Below are positions 61,027 through 64,000 of a stretch of DNA of 64,000 nucleotides, one piece after another (the stretch's first letter is position 1; each line of letters begins with the position of its first letter). Source of the stretch: Oceanobacillus luteolus (GTDB lineage: Bacteria > Bacillota > Bacilli > Bacillales > Amphibacillaceae); assembly GCF_023715655.1 (NCBI RefSeq), contig NZ_JAMBON010000007.1, forward strand, positions 1 to 64,000. Direction: 5' to 3'. The translations under genes were made by a program, and so were the position numbers. The notes below the pieces were generated by a model. The model searched no databases. It was not told where the DNA came from and saw only the letters and a list, made by a program, of their open reading frames with translations.

Positions 61027-62247
61027 CTACTCCCGATCCAACTCCAACAACGTTCTATACAGTACATTCCCCGCTTTTTCAATATCTTCTTCTGACGTGA
61101 ATTCTTTAGGGTTATGACTGATGCCATCTTTGGATCTTACAAAAATCATTCCGATAGGCGCGACATGTTTAAATTGCATGCCGTCATGGCCGGCACCGCT
61201 TGGAAGGGAAATAGCTTCCCCATCCACTTCCTCTTGAATACCTTTCTTAATCGCTTCCTGGATACGAGAATCACAGAGAACGGGCTCCACACGTTGCAGT
61301 TCGTTAATTGTTAATTCTAAACCACGTTCATCGGCTACTTGATTAGCAAACGTTCTAATTTGCTCTTCAACCACATCTCTCTTCGCTTCATCAATATCCC
61401 GGATATCGACGTTCCATTGGACTTCTCCAGGAATGACATTTGTCCCGTTAGGTTTGACGTTCAGTTTACCGACAGTAGCTACAGTCGTGTCTGTGCGTGA
61501 TGCGATTTTCTCAATTTCAGAGATGATGATACTCGCTCCGACAAGGGCGTCTTGCCGTTGGTTCATTGGGGTTGTCCCCGCATGTTCAGCGAGCCCCTTC
61601 AGCGTGAATTCAAGCCAAAGCGGGCCGGCAATTCCTGTCACATTTCCAACAGGCATTTCATTGCTTTCGAGTATCTTCCCTTGTTCAATATGGACTTCTA
61701 AATAAAGTTTAATATTGTCGATGATAGCTTGTTGGAAATTAGTATGCTTCAATCCTGCATCTTCCATCGCCTGTTTGATTGTAATCCCATTATCGTCTGT
61801 ATATTCCAAATCGGCTTCGGTTAGTATACCAGCTGCTGCTCTGCTTCCAATCATCCCGAATCCAAAGCGACTGCCTTCCTCATCTTTAAATGAAATGACT
61901 TTTACCGGATGGTTCAGCCGCTCTCCCTTTTCGGTTAGAGAATGAATGACTTCAATTGCCGTCAGTACACCTAAAGCTCCGTCATACTTCCCACCATCTG
62001 GTACGGTGTCGATATGGGAACCAATGATGATAACCGGAAGATTCTTGTCGCCATCCAGGCTTCCAATCACGTTTCCGACTGCATCTTCCTCCACGGTTAA
62101 ACCAGCTGCTTCCATATACTGTTTGACAAGCTCATTTGCCTCTCTTTCCGTTTCTGAATACGAAAAGCGGGTGACGCCACCATTTTCCGTGCCACCGATT
62201 GTTGCAAGTTCTTCGATATGTTTATTTAACCGATTACCATTAATCAT
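61027..62247 (-). CDS. Zn-dependent amidohydrolase, N-carbamoyl-L-amino-acid hydrolase / AllC family
   Basis: 406 residues from the ATG at 62247-62245, preceded by AAAGGA at 8 bases inside the upstream gene; an ATG three codons earlier overlaps that site. M20F di-metal motifs are IIIGSHIDTVPDGGKYDGALG, FKDEEGSRFGFGMIGSR, YLEVHIEQGKILES and the C-terminal SGAGHDGMQFKHVAP. Relatives hydrolyse allantoate, N-carbamoyl-amino acids or beta-ureidopropionate, releasing CO2 and ammonia. The overlapping ATC-hydrolase-like gene suggests an N-carbamoyl-L-cysteine hydrolase as in the atcB-atcC pair of Pseudomonas; other N-carbamoyl substrates are possible. Confidence 0.85.
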   Translation of the reverse strand: MINGNRLNKHIEELATIGGTENGGVTRFSYSETEREANELVKQYMEAAGLTVEEDAVGNVIGSLDGDKNLPVIIIGSHIDTVPDGGKYDGALGVLTAIEVIHSLTEKGERLNHPVKVISFKDEEGSRFGFGMIGSRAAAGILTEADLEYTDDNGITIKQAMEDAGLKHTNFQQAIIDNIKLYLEVHIEQGKILESNEMPVGNVTGIAGPLWLEFTLKGLAEHAGTTPMNQRQDALVGASIIISEIEKIASRTDTTVATVGKLNVKPNGTNVIPGEVQWNVDIRDIDEAKRDVVEEQIRTFANQVADERGLELTINELQRVEPVLCDSRIQEAIKKGIQEEVDGEAISLPSGAGHDGMQFKHVAPIGMIFVRSKDGISHNPKEFTSEEDIEKAGNVLYRTLLELDRE

Positions 62248-62947
62248 TTGATTCATCCTTTAATTTGAATAAGAAGTGGCAGTTGCCTTCTCTTAAAATA
62301 TATTTGTCATGCTCTACTTCGAATTTCGGGTTATATCCTCTCGCAACCGCTGGGTCGATCATTTGGCAATACAAAATGCCGTATTCATGCATATTATCAT
62401 CTGCCCATTGTTGGCCAAAAGGACAAGCAGTGAAGTTTTGTTCAATGACTTCTGGTCGATATTCCGTCGTATATTCGAATAAATCGCTTCGTTCCATATC
62501 GTAGTTCGTTAAGTAGTTTTCAATAGTATTATTCTCACCATTCGTGCGTGCTCGCTGTGCGATTCCTCTGCCACGTTCTTCACCGAATGTCCGGACACCT
62601 TCCCTCACAGCATCTTTTCCATCCGGGCCGTACGTATCAACAACTTGTTTCGCAATCTGAGCAAAGAGCTTGGCCATTAAAGCATAGATTGTCAGGTTTT
62701 CATATTTTCTTTCCGTCTGGTGGTCTGCTGGAATATAGTCAAATAGAATATGATTTTCATTTTTCAACGTGGCATCTTTAGCAATCTCTTCTGCATCTTT
62801 GTAACCGAAGATTTCTAGACCTTTTCCAATCAATTCTTTTGCTTCTTCACCAAATTTTGCTACCACAGCTTTTTCAACATGTGTAAATAATCTTGCTGTG
62901 ATTGCATGCATAGAAAGCGGTGGGATATTTATTTTCGCTTCACTCAT
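62240..62947 (-). CDS. L-2-amino-thiazoline-4-carboxylate hydrolase family protein
   Basis: 235 residues from the ATG at 62947-62945, preceded by GGAGGGG. An all-helical N-terminal half and a C-terminal domain with conserved Cys residues (NFTACPFGQQWAD, ILYCQMIDP, EGNCHFLFKL) fit the ATC hydrolase family (PF14196). The named member opens a cyclic amidine (ATC) to N-carbamoyl-L-cysteine, but most of the family is uncharacterised. It overlaps the carbamoylase gene by 8 bases (62240-62247), so the two act together, the first opening a ring and the second removing the carbamoyl group (inference). The region 62948-63247 upstream holds only the terminator of purU and the promoter. Confidence 0.78.
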   Translation of the reverse strand: MSEAKINIPPLSMHAITARLFTHVEKAVVAKFGEEAKELIGKGLEIFGYKDAEEIAKDATLKNENHILFDYIPADHQTERKYENLTIYALMAKLFAQIAKQVVDTYGPDGKDAVREGVRTFGEERGRGIAQRARTNGENNTIENYLTNYDMERSDLFEYTTEYRPEVIEQNFTACPFGQQWADDNMHEYGILYCQMIDPAVARGYNPKFEVEHDKYILREGNCHFLFKLKDESND

Positions 62948-63162
62948 TCTTAGCACCCCTCCATTCATTTACAAATTAAAATAGTAACAGTCGTCTGATA
63001 ATTAAACTAACATCTTCTATTATATAGAAAACTAGATCTAAATTAAATGCATCTGATTAATAGAAGTTAAAGAACATGATTCCTTGTAAATAAAATAAAC
63101 AGTAAAAGCAAGTACGTTTTTCATCTATATCCTACTGTATTCAATTTAATGTCCCCGGATGA

Positions 63163-63200
63163 AAAACAGAAGCTGTCCTCATTCGGCAGCTTCTGTTTTT
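63163..63200 (-). terminator. Terminator after purU
   Basis: AAAACAGAAGCTG (63163-63175) and CAGCTTCTGTTTT (63187-63199) pair perfectly, with T-rich flanks on both strands. Confidence 0.85.
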
Positions 63201-63247
63201 TGTTACCTATGAAAATTTAAATTGACTTGCATTTACGAGCACAACAA

Positions 63248-64000
63248 TTAAAATACGATTGTCTTATTCCCATGAACAATAATGCGGTCTTCCAAATGCC
63301 ATTTTACTGCACGGGACAGAACGCTGCGCTCAATCTCTTGTCCTATTTTCTTCATTGCAGCCACATCATCCCGATGATCCACTCGACCGATATCCTGCTC
63401 GATAATCGGACCTTCATCCAAATCATCCGTCACATAATGTGACGTGGCACCAATCATCTTCACTCCTCGTTGGAATGCGCGCTCATACGGCTTCGCACCA
63501 ATGAATGCAGGTAGGAAAGAGTGATGGATATTGATTAACCGATTCTTGTATTCTTTTACAAAATCTGGTGTCAAAATCTGCATATAACGCGCAAGGACGA
63601 CAAGATCAATATCATATTGCTCTAGTATCTTCTTTTGTTCCTCTTCTACTTGCTTGCGAATTTCAGGGTTTGCTGGAATGTAGTAAAATGGAATACCGCG
63701 TGATTCTACCATTTCTCTTACCGTTTCGTGGTTACTGATGACAACTGCAATATTAGCCATCAGATCTCCACTTTCCCACTCCCATAGGAGCTCAAGCAAG
63801 CAATGCGGCTCTTTCGATGCAAAAATTGCCACATTTTTTATATCATGCACATACATGAAGTCGTAATTCATTTCAAATTTATCTGCAATCAGAGAAAAAT
63901 CTTTCTCCATGTTGCTTTTCTTTTTCAATAAGTCGGGACACTCATACTCGATACGCATGAAAAATTGCCCGCCCTCTGGATCTAGGGTATATTGGTCGGA
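63248..64000 (-). CDS. purU: Formyltetrahydrofolate deformylase, C-terminal part (cut by the window edge)
   Basis: The frame runs to the last base of the window with no stop; the 14 codons before the Met at 63958 also match the family (DPEGGQFFMRIEYE), so that Met is not the start and the N-terminal part of the ACT domain lies outside. The hydrolase half shows VAIFASKEPHCLLELL, the catalytic Asn-His-Asp set (NIHHSFLPAFIGAKPYERAF, ATSHYVTDDLDEGPII). PurU releases formate from 10-formyl-THF to balance one-carbon pools or supply PurT. A terminator follows. Confidence 0.92.
   Translation of the reverse strand, partial: SDQYTLDPEGGQFFMRIEYECPDLLKKKSNMEKDFSLIADKFEMNYDFMYVHDIKNVAIFASKEPHCLLELLWEWESGDLMANIAVVISNHETVREMVESRGIPFYYIPANPEIRKQVEEEQKKILEQYDIDLVVLARYMQILTPDFVKEYKNRLINIHHSFLPAFIGAKPYERAFQRGVKMIGATSHYVTDDLDEGPIIEQDIGRVDHRDDVAAMKKIGQEIERSVLSRAVKWHLEDRIIVHGNKTIVF

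Overview
The window looks like a chromosomal stretch from a low-GC, probably salt-tolerant member of the Bacillaceae (Oceanobacillus/Virgibacillus-like). The reasons are AT-rich DNA, strong GGAGG-type ribosome binding sites, many TTG/GTG starts, CcpA (cre) boxes, Bacilli-only families (YxcD/DUF2653, YesL/DUF624, the Gly/Asn-rich Tim44-like protein, YflT stress protein), and an ectoine catabolic island with a ProP-type osmolyte transporter. I saw no rRNA, tRNA, insertion sequence, prophage or CRISPR array. Names are from recognising protein families by eye; no database search was run.

Layout. 0.4-12.7 kb, all on the minus strand: an ectoine-degradation island made of a ProP-like symporter, a PucR-type activator, ectoine hydrolase (doeA), an M20 deacetylase, an aldehyde dehydrogenase and an aminotransferase. 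It is followed, after a hairpin terminator, by a four-gene flavin/iron-sulfur dehydrogenase of HcnABC type. 13.4-15.8 kb: an acidic lipoprotein, a divergent ECF S component and pyridoxal kinase pair, and a YciI protein. 15.9-23.2 kb: a compact nine-gene minus-strand operon under a LacI regulator (phospho-hexuloisomerase-like SIS protein, KDPG aldolase, TRAP transporter PQM, ribose-5-phosphate isomerase, KDG-type sugar kinase, hexulose-phosphate-synthase-like enzyme). This is the best candidate for an undescribed pathway. 23.5-29.7 kb: PepD dipeptidase with a YfcC transporter, two small Bacilli proteins, and a LysR/MFS divergent pair. 30.1-35.2 kb: an amiE-nagZ-namZ cell-wall (muropeptide) recycling operon with unusual extra domains. 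35.4-40.2 kb: hydantoinase A, an S-Me-THD (former DUF917) protein, an NCS1 permease and a TetR regulator. 40.6-43.5 kb: two broken stress genes, a catalase with a large internal deletion and a frameshifted yflT gene, around a small membrane protein. 43.5-60.4 kb: a xylan/arabinan block holding galM-xylB-xylA, two ABC importers without their own ATPase, each near a YesL protein, XylR, GH43 xylosidase and GH51 arabinofuranosidase. 61.0-64.0 kb: a carbamoylase/ATC-hydrolase pair and the 3' part of purU.

How it works together. Most of the window is an assembly of independently controlled uptake-plus-catabolism modules for plant polymers, sugar acids, osmolytes and cyclic amides, with a recurring design: local regulator, importer, cytosolic enzymes, hairpin terminator. 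Carbon catabolite control is suggested by cre boxes before the ProP gene, xynB and the arabinoside importer, with weaker ones near the LacI operon and amiE.
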